Shown: positions 49,439 through 60,699, numbered from the stretch's first letter. The stretch is DNA of 64,000 bases from Zeus faber (GCA_960531495.1 OY482847.1:9404992-9468991); one strand, 5' to 3'. The notes: generated by a model from the letters alone, not told the origin. Translations and numbers: made by a program.

Positions 49439-49920
49439 TGAGGCCTGGTCCACACGTATGGATTTTTATTTATTTATTTATTTTTTTTTAAATGTAAAAA
49501 AAAAAAAAATTAAAAATCTCCGTCCACACGAGAAGTCAAATAAAAACAAAGAACGGTTTCAAAAGCTCACATTAGCGCGCCAGGCCAGTAGGGGGCAATA
49601 ATATGTCATACAACGTGATGTCAAACACCACAGAAGAACATGAGGAGCTTCTTCATCATATTCCTACGCTGCAGCGACGCTGCTCCTCAAGTTTGAGACA
49701 CGTTTACACTTTTAAAGGAGACGAGGCAAACGACGTGAGGGCCTCCTGACGGCAGCGTCTTCAAGAAGCTCCCTGTCACTTTGTCCACGATGCACTGAAA
49801 ACAGAGTTTTAGAGTAACCTCCGCCCTGGAGGCGTTTTCCCAAAAGCTTTGTTTCCAGTGACTCAAAACGCAGAGAAAATACCGTGTTTACAAAGATGTG
49901 GACGAGTGGACAGGACCTGA
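49439..49920. mobile_element. hAT-like MITE
   Basis: The ends are inverted: AGGCCTGGTCCACACG on the left against AGGTCCTGTCCACTCG on the right (reverse-complemented), 12 of 16 matching. Internal phrases (AAATCTCCGTCCACACGAG, TTCCAGTGACTCAAAACGCA) resemble fish non-autonomous hAT elements. A clear 8-base target duplication was not found. A/T runs interrupt its left part. Confidence 0.45.
49585..49597 (+). promoter_or_regulatory. CTCF-like core motif inside a MITE
   Basis: CCAGTAGGGGGCA fits the CTCF core CCASYAGRKGGCR at every position. Binding is not shown by sequence alone. Confidence 0.4.
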
Positions 49921-50022
49921 AACACTGTTCAACATATCCATCCAGATGTAATAAGACTTGAATTATACTCCTGTTTAGTCTCCTTCTTAGATGTGTATAT
50001 GTTTACATGCACAGTATATATA

Positions 50023-50180
<158 letters not shown>

Positions 50181-50184
50181 TGAG

Positions 50185-50240
50185 TGTGTGGGTATGATTT
50201 TCCCTTTGGGGATTAATAAAATGTTTTCTTATCTTATATA
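50185..50240 (+). mobile_element. LINE/SINE tail fragment
   Basis: ATTTTCCCTTTGGGGATTAA then TAAAATGTTTTCTTATCTTA is the tail of a non-LTR element; the array upstream may have grown from it. Confidence 0.4.
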
Positions 50241-50282
50241 CATTGTTGAACACTATGCACACAGGTGTGTATACTTCAGTGA

Positions 50283-50423
50283 TGTGTGTGTGTGTGTGTG
50301 CTTATATGTGCGTATGTGGGGTTATATGTGTGTGTGTGTGTGATCCTAAATGTGTGTGCGTGTGTGTGTGTGTGTGATCATGAACGTGTGTGTGTGTGCG
50401 TGTGCCTGTGTGTGTGATCATGA

Positions 50424-50466
<43 letters not shown>

Positions 50467-50536
50467 TGTGTGAGTGTGTGTGCGCGCGCGTGTGTGCGTG
50501 TGTGTACGTGCACATGTGTGTGTGTGCGTGTGCGTG

Positions 50537-50573
<37 letters not shown>

Positions 50574-50576
50574 TTG
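50283..50576. repeat. (GT)n microsatellite with interruptions
   Basis: Nearly 300 bases of GT/GTGC units, broken by repeated GTGATCATGAAC phrases. Confidence 0.95.
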
Positions 50577-50970
50577 CTTGTATTAACTAATATGCTTTAA
50601 ATTTGGCCGTGGCCCTTGCGCAGTAGGGGAGAGAGACTCTGTTTAGGAAGAGCAGAGACCCCTTCTTCTCCTCCCTCCATCCCCCCGTCGCGGCCTCCCC
50701 CTCTCCTCCGCTCGGCCCTAACTAACAAAGAGAGAGAGAGGAGCCGAACAAAGGGGCCACTCTGAGCGGGTCAAGCACTAAGCACCCCACCCCTCACCCC
50801 CCACCCCACCCCCTCACCCCACCCATGCCTCCCCCTCTGTGACACAAACACAACCCACACTTGTACTGCTGCAGACACTGACCCTCCACCCTCCCAGCCA
50901 AGATGGAGGGATGAACGCATTCAACTGATAAGAACGAAACTACTGGAGATGGAGACAAACAGAAAGGAGA
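50577..50970. other. Intergenic, C-rich, no gene seen
   Basis: CCCCACCCC-type low complexity at 50,780-50,825. No supported gene. Confidence 0.5.
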
Positions 50971-50974
50971 GGAG

Positions 50975-51120
50975 CCTGTCTTCCATCCCATTTGTCTTCC
51001 ATCCTGTCTGTCCTCCACCCTGTCTGTCTTCCACCCTGTCTGTCTTCCACCCTGTCTTCCGTCATGTCTTCCATCTTGTCTGTGTTCCATTTTGTTTGCC
51101 TTCCAGCCTGTCTGTTCCAG
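50975..51120. repeat. Minisatellite, unit about 16-17 bases
   Basis: About eight imperfect copies of CCTGTCTGTCTTCCA(C). It abuts the truncated end of Tc1 copy 2. Confidence 0.85.
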
Positions 51121-52112
51121 CCCATCCCGCAGATGCTCCAACGGATTGAGATCTGGGGAATTTGGAGGCCAAGTCAACACCTTGAACCCTCTGTCGTGTT
51201 CCTCAAATCATTCCTGAAATTTTTTTGTCGTGTTGCAGGATGCATTATCCTGCTGAAAGAGGCCACTGCCGTTAGGGAATACTGTTGCCATGAAGGGGTG
51301 AACTTGGTCTTTAACAATGTTTAGGTAGGGGGTAGGTGTCAAAGTAACATCCACATGAATGCCAGGACCCAAGGTTTCCCAGCAAAACATTGCCCAGAGC
51401 ATCACACTGCCTCAGCCTTCTTCCCATAGCGCATCCTGGTTCCATCTCTTCCCCAGGTAAACGATGCACACCCACCCGCCCATCCACATGACGTAGAAGA
51501 AAACATGATTCATCAGAGCAGGACACCTTCTTCAATCCTTCTCCACGGTACAGTCCTGACGCTCACGTGCTTTCAGAGTTGGACAGGGGTCAGCATGGAC
51601 ACTCTGACTGCTCTGCAGCTACACAGCCCCATACGCAGCAAGCTGTGATGCACTGTGTGTTCTGACACCTTTCTATCACAGCAGCATTAACTTTTCACCA
51701 ATTTGTGCTACAGTAGCTCTACTGTGGGATCGGACTAGCCGGGCTGGACCTCACTCCCTATGTGCATTAAAGAGCCTTGGGTGCCCATGACCCTTTCACT
51801 GGTTCACCAGTTCTCCTTCCTTGGACCACTTTTTGGTTGGTACTAACCACTGCATACTGGGAACACCCCACAAGACCTGTCGTTTTGGAGATGCTCTGAC
51901 CCAGTCGTCTAGCATCACAATGTGCTCCTTGTCAAAGTCTCTCAGATCCTTACGCTTTTCCATTTCTCCTGCTTCCAACACATCAACTTCAAGAACTGAC
52001 TGTTCACTTGCTGCCTAATATATCCCACCTCTTGACAGGTGCGATTGGAACCAGATGAGCAATGTTATTCACTTCACCTGTCAGTGGTTTATATGTTGTG
52101 GCTGATCGGTGT
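51121..52112 (-). pseudogene. Tc1/mariner transposon, copy 2 (frameshifted, right terminus present)
   Basis: Read on the minus strand, it begins at the terminus TACACCGATCAGCCACAACA (near 52,112) and carries the transposase start MEKRKDLRDFDKEHIVML at 51,963. The same one-base loss as in copy 1 breaks the frame (DDWVRASPKRQVLWGVP). Downstream pieces keep the catalytic region: DESCFLLRHVDGRVGVHRLP, MLWAMFCWETLGPGIHVDVT, then FQQDNASCN with the second catalytic Asp, and finally WPPNSPDLNPLE, where it ends. The C-terminus and the other terminus are missing. Several further frame changes. Same family as 44.3 kb, opposite orientation; dead. Confidence 0.9.
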
Positions 52113-52247
52113 AGATTTTTTTCGACTGCAGTTTCCTCATGTGGAGTCTGTAGCAAGTGACCGACTGTTGAAAAAAAAAAAAAAGTGTGAAATTTGTTTA
52201 AGCAAATCGCCCGATCAACTGCCGTGAGCCGGTGTTTACAAAGCTGC

Positions 52248-52250
<3 letters not shown>
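52113..52250. other. Intergenic, no gene seen
   Basis: Short unique stretch with a poly-A run at 52,170-52,183. Confidence 0.5.
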
Positions 52251-52320
<70 letters not shown>

Positions 52321-52362
52321 AAGAGACAGATAGACAGACAGATAGACAGATAGACAGGCAGA
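52251..52362. repeat. (GA)n then (GACA)n microsatellite
   Basis: GA at 52,251-52,320, then GACAGATA-type units to 52,360. Confidence 0.95.
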
Positions 52363-52576
52363 GACCTTTCTTTTCTGTGCAATGCATCACCACACATTTG
52401 CATTTTTAGTCAAATTTGGGTCGAAAAAGGACTTGCAAATGATTGGCAGCATTTTCTTTCTTTCTTCGTCCTGGAGCCAAACAGTGTCAGGACAGTTGAA
52501 ATAGTGCAGAGATTTCTTTATTGTGATCATTTTATGACACTATGTTACGATATATTACTGTATGTGTGTAATACAC

Positions 52577-52609
<33 letters not shown>
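52577..52609. repeat. (CA)n microsatellite
   Basis: About 15 CA units. Confidence 0.95.
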
Positions 52610-52614
<5 letters not shown>

Positions 52615-52654
52615 GCTGTATAATTTAGTAATATAACATTTTCCTTTTTACTAT

Positions 52655-52895
52655 ATTGTACCCCCCAATGTTCAAGGCTTGCTGTTTTCTAATTTCCGTA
52701 AAATGTTCTTGATTTCTGTTTGTTTGTATTTTTTTTGTACATTTTTTTGTATTTTCTTTTTAACTTTATTTGAGTCGCCGTCAATTCTTTCGATTTTTAA
52801 ACTTGTTTAACTGTAAAGAACTGACACTAAGTTTAAGCATTTCAGTGCAAACATGGAACTCGCTGTAATGACAAATACAACTTTGAAACTTAAGG
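52655..52895 (+). mobile_element. 3' tail of a LINE
   Basis: T-rich sequence, then TTTAAGCATTTCAGTGCAAA … AATGACAAATACAACTTTGA, which matches the common fish LINE tail (AAGCATTTCACTGCAA … TGACAAATAAAACTTTGA). Confidence 0.55.
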
Positions 52896-53570
52896 TACAA
52901 AATATTTTTTCAGTCACTTATTTAGTTATTTTGGGTACGATTTGACAGCGTCACAGTTTATCGTTCACAGTGAGTTTAGTCTGTGTGATCCTGTTCTCTC
53001 CCCGACTCCACGTCCACCTCCACCCTTCTCCTTTTCCAGAATAGACTATGTTTTTAGAGACTACATCTCAGGTAAAGTTAACACTTAGCTCCGCAGGCTC
53101 CTCTCAGCTTGTCAGTCTATGAGGACCATGATATTGATGTTTGTGTTTATGTTTTGGCATAAACACTGTTGTTTTTCACCTCCTGGAGAGCAAGGAGCAA
53201 CGGAGGTCTGGAGGTCTGCAGGTCTGGGAGGTCTCAGGACCTGGACGTCTGGAGGCCTGCAAGCTGTTGGACCTTTCACCCCCAGATCCCCGCTCCACCC
53301 TGGGTCATTGGCCTGTGGAGCTCCAGGGATCTACACACACATCTCCCTTTATCCAACTTTTTTTTTTGTTATTTCACCCACTTTGTGATATGTTGTTATA
53401 CCAGCCAGTTTTCCATTACCCACGTTGGAAGCTATTACAGCCTAATAAAGTTTTATCTCTTCTGCGTTGTTTTTATGTGGATGTAAAGACTGAACGGATT
53501 TTTGTGGAAATAATCTTGACTCGGGTCGGTAATACTTAATATAAAAATAAAATATAAAGTATTGCAGCGT
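52896..53570. other. Intergenic, possible LTR-like or repeat sequence
   Basis: Bases 53,203-53,262 are tandem copies of an AGGTCTGG-type 10-mer. Bases 53,436-53,470 (CAGCCTAATAAAGTTTTATC and after) resemble the polyadenylation part of an LTR or processed transcript. The overlapping open frames around 53,141-53,539 are not in a recognisable family. Confidence 0.35.
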
Positions 53571-53574
53571 AGGT

Positions 53575-53575
53575 G

Positions 53576-53632
<57 letters not shown>

Positions 53633-53700
53633 TTTATAATTATTATAGTAGTTGTAATTATAATAATTATAATAATAATAATTATAATAATATTTGATTT
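53575..53700. repeat. (AAT)n microsatellite
   Basis: About 19 AAT units at 53,575-53,632 followed by degenerate AT-rich units. Confidence 0.95.
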
Positions 53701-53870
53701 TTATATAAAGCTGCTATATATTTGGTATAGGGCAATAAATATTAGGTAGAAACAGAGTTATGAACTACATGATTCTATAAACTGTTATAACAAATCCCTT
53801 GAAGTTCAAATTTCAAGGTAAATGATTAGGAACTGGAATAAATCCAACCAGAACTTTTTATTTTTTCAGA

Positions 53871-53970
53871 CAGGTAAGTAAGAAGGATTTTCTTGAATTT
53901 CTCTCCACAGGTAAATATAAAGGGAGCAGGTAAGTAAGGTAAGCCAGCAGGTAAGTGAAGCAGGTAAATA
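53871..53970 (+). repeat. Cluster of five CAGGTAAGT/CAGGTAAAT motifs
   Basis: Copies start at 53,871, 53,908, 53,927, 53,948 and 53,961. Three are the full consensus 5' splice site CAG|GTAAGT. No exon-like open frame precedes them. Confidence 0.7.
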
Positions 53971-54640
53971 TTATGGGTTTATAACATCAGAAATGTTGAT
54001 TCAGACAAAACGTCTATGTTGTGAAACGAAGACCTCATAAATTCAAATTCAACACTATTTAACTACTGTTATGGGACAATGATTCGTCAAACCGAAGACA
54101 TTTTAAGACGTTTTAACGACAGCCTGAAATAGAGAATGATCATAGCATCAAATTTGAGGCGTGATAGGCATCTATCCCCAACAGGTATTACGTGCAAATG
54201 AACATTTAACGCAACCTTCACCCCCTTTTCCCTCGTCACTCCTTCTGGACAGTATTCAACGCTGACTATTATGACACCGGTGATTTCTCAATTTCATCGC
54301 CCCCTTCCCATCTCGTAATTTTTGGTGTCTAACCTTTTCCTTACTCCCTCCTTTGTTTGGCTTTTGTCTGGCAACAGCTGTTCTCCTGGATCTTTTTTTT
54401 TCTCTTTCTCTTTTTCTTTTCTTTTTTTTTTTTTTTTTTTTTTTTTGGTCAGCTGTGATCGCTCTGGGGCAAAACAGGAGCAGATGGTGTTTTGCTATGC
54501 ATGAATGGAGCGTTAGAGGAGTTTGGACTGAATAGGCTGACTTGTGAATGGTGTCTCGGCAGCACCTGCCCCGGGTGGAGGCAGGGACGTCCTCGGGTGG
54601 AGGCCTGGTTCGTCCTGGAGGAGACCGGGTGGGGGCCTTG
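53971..54640. other. Intergenic, no gene seen; poly-T tract
   Basis: A poly-T run at 54,421-54,446 within a T-rich stretch. A short repeat of GGTGGAGGC(A/C)-type units lies at 54,573-54,632. No supported gene. Confidence 0.5.
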
Positions 54641-54807
54641 TTGGGTACCGGCCACATTTATTGATTTTCCCCCTCGGAGTCGTGGCACAATGGTAGTGTA
54701 CAGTCATTTTGACTTAATTGGATGTGACACAGCATGCACGTGTAATCTATCACTCCAGCACCCCAGCACCCCCACCCCCCCAACTTGTGGTACACTTTAT
54801 CAGTTTT

Positions 54808-54821
54808 GTTGCCATAGCAAC
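54808..54821. promoter_or_regulatory. RFX X-box palindrome
   Basis: GTTGCCATAGCAAC fits the RFX consensus GTNRCC-N2-RGYAAC perfectly on both halves. It lies in a unique stretch (54,640-54,900) that also has enhancer-like texture. Function is unproven. Confidence 0.4.
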
Positions 54822-55809
54822 GCGTCGGCTCGGTAATAGCCTCTCTTAACAGGGCTAAGTAAGTTGCAATAAAAAGCAATTTCAGAGTTGGGATCCCACT
54901 CTGCCGAACAGAAAGCCCATAAAAAAAAAATCTGTTGAAGTAAATTGTAAAGTGGCAATCGGGGAGCGGAGGCAGGACTCACAGCGCTGAACACGCCGAA
55001 ACCAAACAAGACCAAATAAGTGGACGCCGCCGACGTATCTCGGCGACGCCGCGGCGTCCGTCAAACCCTGGGGCTCGACGATCTGTCACGATACATCAAG
55101 CTTCCTAAAAACCAGCGGCAGCTCGTCCTGCGACGCCTCGGAGCGACTCCGTACAGTAACTCCCTAAAACTCCCTAAAAAAACGCTCTGGACGCATTTGG
55201 TGTAAATAACACTCAGACAAGTAACTGACTGGGACTCATTTGGGAGGGTTTTCAAGATCCTTTCCCAAGTAAACAGAAAGGGAACACACAAAAACATTAC
55301 TTCATATATAAAGCCACGTATATACTGTATATACATACAGTATATGTAGATCCAGGTATAGCTAGGGTTAGGGTTGTATCAAATGTGGACCCCAAATTCC
55401 TGTTTTTGGCACAAATTATGTCTGAAACCAATTCTCGTGGCTGTGAAACCCTCTGGATAAGGGCAGACGTAGTTGTCATGCACCTCCATCCTTGGCCAAT
55501 TACAATTATTCCTTGAGAGGTTTTTTGTTTTTTTTCCCTCAATCGGTATCATGAGAGCCAACTTCTGGCAAAGTCAGAAACGCGACGTGATCGATGGATG
55601 GTTGGCGCTGGATGCAGATATCAGATTTGGTGTGAAAACTACAAAGGGAGTCTGCCGCTCATGACAGAAGCGGAATCGCGACGGTGATAAACTCCACGGA
55701 GCACGGTGTTCCGCGCCGGCAGAGGTCAAAAAGACTGGCAAATCAGCCTTTCTTTCACAGAAATTCAACAAAAGAGCGGAGGGGATAAGCCCACAGGCTG
55801 AATCATTGG
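54822..55809. other. Intergenic unique block with a CpG-rich patch
   Basis: Bases 55,020-55,140 are CpG-rich and contain the perfect palindrome GACGCCGCGGCGTC at 55,045-55,058. ACTCCCTAAA occurs twice near 55,159-55,180. No supported gene; the short frame at 55,020-55,205 has no known relatives. Confidence 0.45.
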
Positions 55810-55823
55810 GTCACCAAGGCAAC
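55810..55823. promoter_or_regulatory. RFX X-box palindrome
   Basis: GTCACCAAGGCAAC fits GTNRCC-N2-RGYAAC. It lies 1.0 kb from the X-box at 54,808. Confidence 0.35.
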
Positions 55824-56680
55824 ATTTCAGAGAAATCCGGGGATCCAGAATGCGAGCGCATGTTGGGTTTTGCGTGGCGCCCGCCGCGTCATGCGTATTT
55901 CGGTGTGTGACTGCTGGGGAGAGAACGAGGGAGCACATTTTGGGTTGTATTCTCATTTCACAAGGCTTAGCGAGCAGCCACTTAAGCAGTTATTATTTCC
56001 CTGACGTCAGACTCTCCACAAACTCTATATATTCAGCATATTCTTGCTAAATGAAGTGTTTAAGGCCGAGTAGAAGGATAATATTTCTATAGACACTATT
56101 GTAAAAAAGGCTTATCATCATAACATTTTCAATGCTCCGCTCAGTGATTGTTGTTGTTGCTTAGAGGCTTTGTGTCGTTCTTACTGTGGCCCTCGCTAAG
56201 TCCGTCCGTACAAAGGTTCTCTTAACAAAGCCTAACATTGGTCAGGGAGGTTGACAGTCCATTTTTTTTAAGTCCAGCCAGCCAACGGGCCCAACCCAAA
56301 GCCCCTTAAACAAAGTTCACCATTCAACTCAGAGGTCAATAGGGCTTTCCAAAAGCCTCGCCGTTGGATTGCAAGGTCAAGAAATTCCCTAAACAAGGCC
56401 CGCCATTGGTTCAGGGGCCTCACGGCCCCCTGTAAACAAAGCCTGCCATTGGACTTGTAGGGTAAACTCTCGCTGCAGTTCAACTGGGGTCGACATCTCC
56501 GTATATTAAGGAGTAGTGCCACCTTCGCAGCAGCTGCAACCATTGGAATGTCCTCCTACAAAACCTCAACGTTAGCGGGACGTTGCATTGCTCTGCAGGC
56601 AGGAAATCCTCCAGTTCTTTGAGGAATAATGGAGGTTGGCAATATCGCCTCCAGAACATCCCATAAAGGTTCAGACCATT
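55824..56680. other. Intergenic, partly repeat-like
   Basis: At 56,290-56,460 the phrase family CCATTGG.TT.AGGG/CCATTCAACTCAGAGG recurs about four times (GTTCACCATTCAACTC, GCCGTTGGATTGCAAG, GCCATTGGTTCAGGGG, GCCATTGGACTTGTAG). This suggests a degenerate tandem repeat of roughly 50 bases. No gene. Confidence 0.4.
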
Positions 56681-56688
56681 AGAGTATA

Positions 56689-57030
56689 TTACTTCTTCCA
56701 ATTGCTCAAGGTTTCCAGGTTTTGTGCTGGTGGTCTGTGCAGGCGCTGCACTTCGATCTTGGATACGAGTGGTTTACCCAATGTTTGGGCTTCCCTGCCC
56801 AAACATTCCAGCTTTGTGAAGCTCACAACGTGTAGTTTCTGTTGAGGCTGATTTATTTCTGTGATCATTTTTGAGGCTCTACTTTTGAAGCCCTGATACA
56901 TAATCCTGTTAAGTGTCCACCTATCTATGTTGGTGAGCTTCCCACCTGTGACCACTGGGCCTCTTTGCTGATGAGGTTTGCTCAGGTTTGGCCCATGCGG
57001 CCATCTTTTCTGAGGTGGCATTTAAGGTGT
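56689..57030 (-). pseudogene. Tc1/mariner transposase fragment, N-terminal HTH region
   Basis: Minus-strand pieces in two frames read KLTNIDRWTLNRIMYQGF (a Tc1-type linker and HTH region) and STETTRCELHKAGMFGQGSP followed by KPLVSKIEVQRL. This matches the STxTxRRELHKAG…KPLVSK pattern of Tc1-like transposases. It is homologous to the fragment at 20.0 kb. It is frameshifted, truncated on both sides and old, and is a different family from the copies at 44.3 and 51.1 kb. Confidence 0.6.
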
Positions 57031-57870
57031 CACAGGGAAGGGCGTTTTGGCGAACGCTGCACAAAACTTGGATATCAAAGTCTTTCAAATTGCCAGAACC
57101 GTTTAATAACCAATTGGCAATCAACGCATGAACACATATGGAGAGATATATATCTGTCTATCCACGTTTGGGGACACATTTTTGATGAGCAAGTCCCACA
57201 ACAGTTGCCGTCTGTCGAGGCTGGATTTGGCCGCAGCGTGGGTCCGGTGGTCAGGCGGCCGGGGGCCAGCAGGGCTTTTGTTATTGGCCACATTGTATCT
57301 GTGCATTGGACAGGAAAACAACAAAAGAGCCACATAAATCATTAAAATACAGGATCCCTCAGCTTCCACATCTGACTCCTCCGTCATCCTGGACATGCTG
57401 CTGAGCGTCCGGCCTCGGGAGGGAGCGGAGAGACAATTAGGTCAGCTCATGATGGCATGAATTAAATGACACATTACTGTCACTTTGGTCTTTGTGAGTT
57501 TCCTCGGCGTTATTTAAGAATGGTGTACGCGTTTGTTGACTATTATTCCAGATTTGTATCATAACATCACAGCACATGGAGCCACTGGGAAGAAAACATT
57601 TATCAAGCTATACCACCATACCAAGGATACCATTTTAAAAAACGCAAAAAAGCGTAAAGCAAGCATATTTATTCAACTACTCACATTCCTCCGATAGATA
57701 TTACCGGAGAAGCGAGTCTGTTAACATTGGAAATTCTGTGTTATTTGTGCTGTGCATGTGATTGCATGCGTGTGCGTGCTTGTCTGTGTGTGTGTAGGTG
57801 TGCGTGTGTGTGTGTGTGTAGGTGTGTAGGTGTGTGTGCGTGTGGCGCTGTTTTGAAAATATCCGTAACC
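57031..57870. other. Intergenic, no gene seen; short (GT)n
   Basis: Mostly unique. A GT/GTAGGTGT stretch lies at 57,760-57,845. The sequence around 57,435-57,540 (GCATGAATTAAATGACACAT) has enhancer-like texture. Confidence 0.4.
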
Positions 57871-57874
57871 TTTT

Positions 57875-58500
57875 TATTGCAGAGTCCCATTACTCCAACC
57901 CTGGCTGTAAGATATTTGTATACACAGTGGCCGCAGTACTAAGGGGTTACGGAATAACAAGGAGACGCATGCATTATTAATAGGCTCTGCTGTGAATCTG
58001 TTCAGAATAATAACAGCTATTTCCCAGAGCCTCATTACTGTGTTTTTAAAGCATGGGTTTTTTCGGTAGCCATGGACACCGCACTCCAACACTCTCTCCT
58101 CCTCTTCTCCCCCCACTTCATTGAGATTCAGGGCATGCGTGGCGCTCGCTGTTTTTAATTTTCATTTCATCATAAGCGCTTTAAGACTGTTAGCAGTGCT
58201 TATTTGCAGTTTTCGTGCAGACCTCTTCACTGTGGCTTCTGACAGGACAGATGCTGCAATTAATCACAGCGGCAAAAAAACAAAACAGCCACAGTTTAAA
58301 TACTGATCTGAAGAGCCCGATCACCTCCAGCAGAACAACCCTCTCCAAATTACAGAAACGCCTCTCCTCAAGCTGACAAATAGGACTGAAAACACGGCTA
58401 CATTTGGGCATTTTCACCATGAATTTAACCGGAATTATTTCCACTTGCACTGTAAATTTGTAAGTGACAATAGCCAAAAGCGCTTAAATCTCCTACCAGA
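57875..58500. promoter_or_regulatory. tox3: Candidate conserved non-coding block near tox3
   Basis: About 600 bases without simple repeats, with words such as ATGCATTATTAATAGGCTCT, TTTTTAATTTTCATTTCATC and GCTGCAATTAATCACAGCGG. No open frame has splice context. It lies 2.2 kb beyond the tox3 stop. The call rests on texture and position only. Confidence 0.35.
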
Positions 58501-58749
58501 AAGAGGAGAGGCCTTCAGCAGGCCGGTGGCTTTGCACCCCATTGTGGAGATATGATAATTATTGTTTGCCTGCTCTCCCTCCCCCACTCGCCGTATTATT
58601 CGGGGCAGAAACAGAACAGAACCCCCTCTGGGGAATGTCTTTGAAATGAAATGATTTTGAAGGCAATAAGAAAGAGACAGAATCCATTGCTCTGGTGTGC
58701 GATAAGGAGGACTGCTATTGAGACAGGTCCAGGTCACAATAGACGTCCA

Positions 58750-59143
58750 TTCAAAAATCACCAAAATAAATAAACATTAGAAACTATGGTAAGAATGAAC
58801 GGCAACATAGATTGTGAAATATCCCTGCAAATTGCTTTTCTTATAAAATGTCTTCATAGAAAAACACAAATAGGCATCTTAAAGAACTGAATCCTATGAA
58901 TCCTTGTTTATCAATGTAATTGTCTTTATTTTCAATAGCTAACAAGTTGACATGAAGAAAGACTTCATAGAAATTATGGCTAATATAGTCTTTGAAATGA
59001 ACCGATTCCTTCAAATAAATATTTGTGATTGTTATTTTTAATTCTGAACAAAGAGACACAAAAAGAAATATATAATACTTCATACAAAATTATGGCTACT
59101 ATCATATTAGTGATGGAATGTCTCTGGTTTGACTTCATGTCCG

Positions 59144-59182
<39 letters not shown>

Positions 59183-60699
59183 AAATTAATGTTCCCCTAT
59201 CAAGAGTTTCATAACGATATTCTACTTTTCAAAAAGCAAGTTGGTTTGTCGGCAAAAAAAAAAACCAAACAAAATGAGGCGTTGCTATGGAACTCATAAA
59301 AAAGTAGAAAAGAGCAGAAATGCACTATGTGATATAGCAATCCACAGGTCGTTTACCAATGTTTTAATTAAAGCCTTACATATTAAAACTTTACAACAGA
59401 TGATATGAAAAATGTACAACATTTTTTTTTATTTTTCAGGGATTTCTGTACAGCTGACCCAAAATACCTCCAATTCTCTTCAATTGGCTTTGACAGTGCA
59501 ACAAACTGGCTTTTCTTTTACTCTTCTTTTTTTTTTTTTTTCTCCATTTTTGAGACAAATAAGGAATGGAGGAGCAGTGTAAAAATACATCAATCATGAA
59601 ACTGATCTGCCTCAATTCCAGTGCGCGTATTAACCCCAAAAAATATCCCTTTGTTACACAAAATAAAAACATAATTTAATCGTTAAACCTCTGAAGTAAA
59701 AAGAAATACATAAAAGGACATTTTAGTGTCATTTTTCCCTTCCTTTTGGAGTGCCAGTTACACATATCCGAGCGAACAATCTTGAGTTTAAATTTGACGC
59801 GTTTAAAAAGTAAGACCGTTGGCTCCCTTCTCTACAAAACATGTACAGCAGATTACAGCGACAGTCGATGAAATGGCGACATAAATGATATATGGCAGTT
59901 TATGTCAGTCTGTTCATCCACGGAGATCCATCCAAAAGGTCCTTTCTTCTTTTCCTTTTTTCGATTCCCCTTTCCCCATGAAGACACTGTCCGCCTTTGT
60001 GACACCAGTTGAATGCGTTCAAATATTTCTTGGCCTTCAATGTGCGACGATTTGATCAGCGTCCCTCCCTCCCTCTCGGGGCGATTTTTTAATCCGTTCG
60101 ATCGCAGGAATGACTGATGAATGAAAAAAGCATTAAAATAGAGAGAGAGAGAGAGTCTCACAATATACTGGCCAGTCTGGGAACAAAATATCGGTACCTG
60201 TGAGAAACTGAGTTCTGGTGCTCTATGTTGGGAGAGGAGAAATGATAAAAAAACAAAAAAACACATTTTTTTCCCCCCTTAAAATACCTCGGTTTGTCCA
60301 TTTGCCGGGCTGAGCTGACGACTATGACCTCATAAATAAAGCTTTATTGTTAAATAAAACAGTGAAAGACATTCGTGTCTCCCATCTACATACCATGATC
60401 CCAGAGTCCAGTTCAAAAAGCGACATTTTTTTAAAGACCCGGCAAACAAACCAATCGACGGGCGCCCCCCCCCCCCCCCCCCCAAAGCTCAAAGCTCGGT
60501 CTATTTCATAGACAAACTCCAGCTCACGGACCCCCTCCCCCTGTACACGTATGTGCATATCCGTCTAGAACAATGGACTTCAACTCTTTGTATAACATTC
60601 TACTTTTGTTTCCACACTTTTTAAGTGCAACTTAGAAAAGCAACTAAGAATGATGCTTTTATTTTATTCCTGCTCTTGGAGATAGGACTTCCATTTGGC
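58750..60699 (-). other. tox3: tox3 3' untranslated region (left limit uncertain)
   Basis: This is the sequence after the tox3 stop. It is AT-rich and has no reading frame of note. On the minus strand an AATAAA lies at 60343-60348, about 350 bases after the stop. Further candidates lie at 59428-59433 and near 58926, so several 3' ends are possible. A poly-C run (60467-60483) and a 33-base poly-A run (59146-59178) interrupt it. The extent is inferred from long 3'UTRs in mammalian TOX3; only transcripts could fix it. Confidence 0.45.

Noticed and set aside
53119-53539. Three overlapping open frames of 89-132 codons
   Set aside because: They overlap each other in a stretch with a 10-base tandem repeat and LTR-like polyadenylation text; none has a recognisable domain.
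59146-59178. Poly-A run as the tail of a processed copy or of tox3
   Set aside because: It is poly-A on the plus strand while tox3 is on the minus strand, and no processed-gene sequence precedes it.
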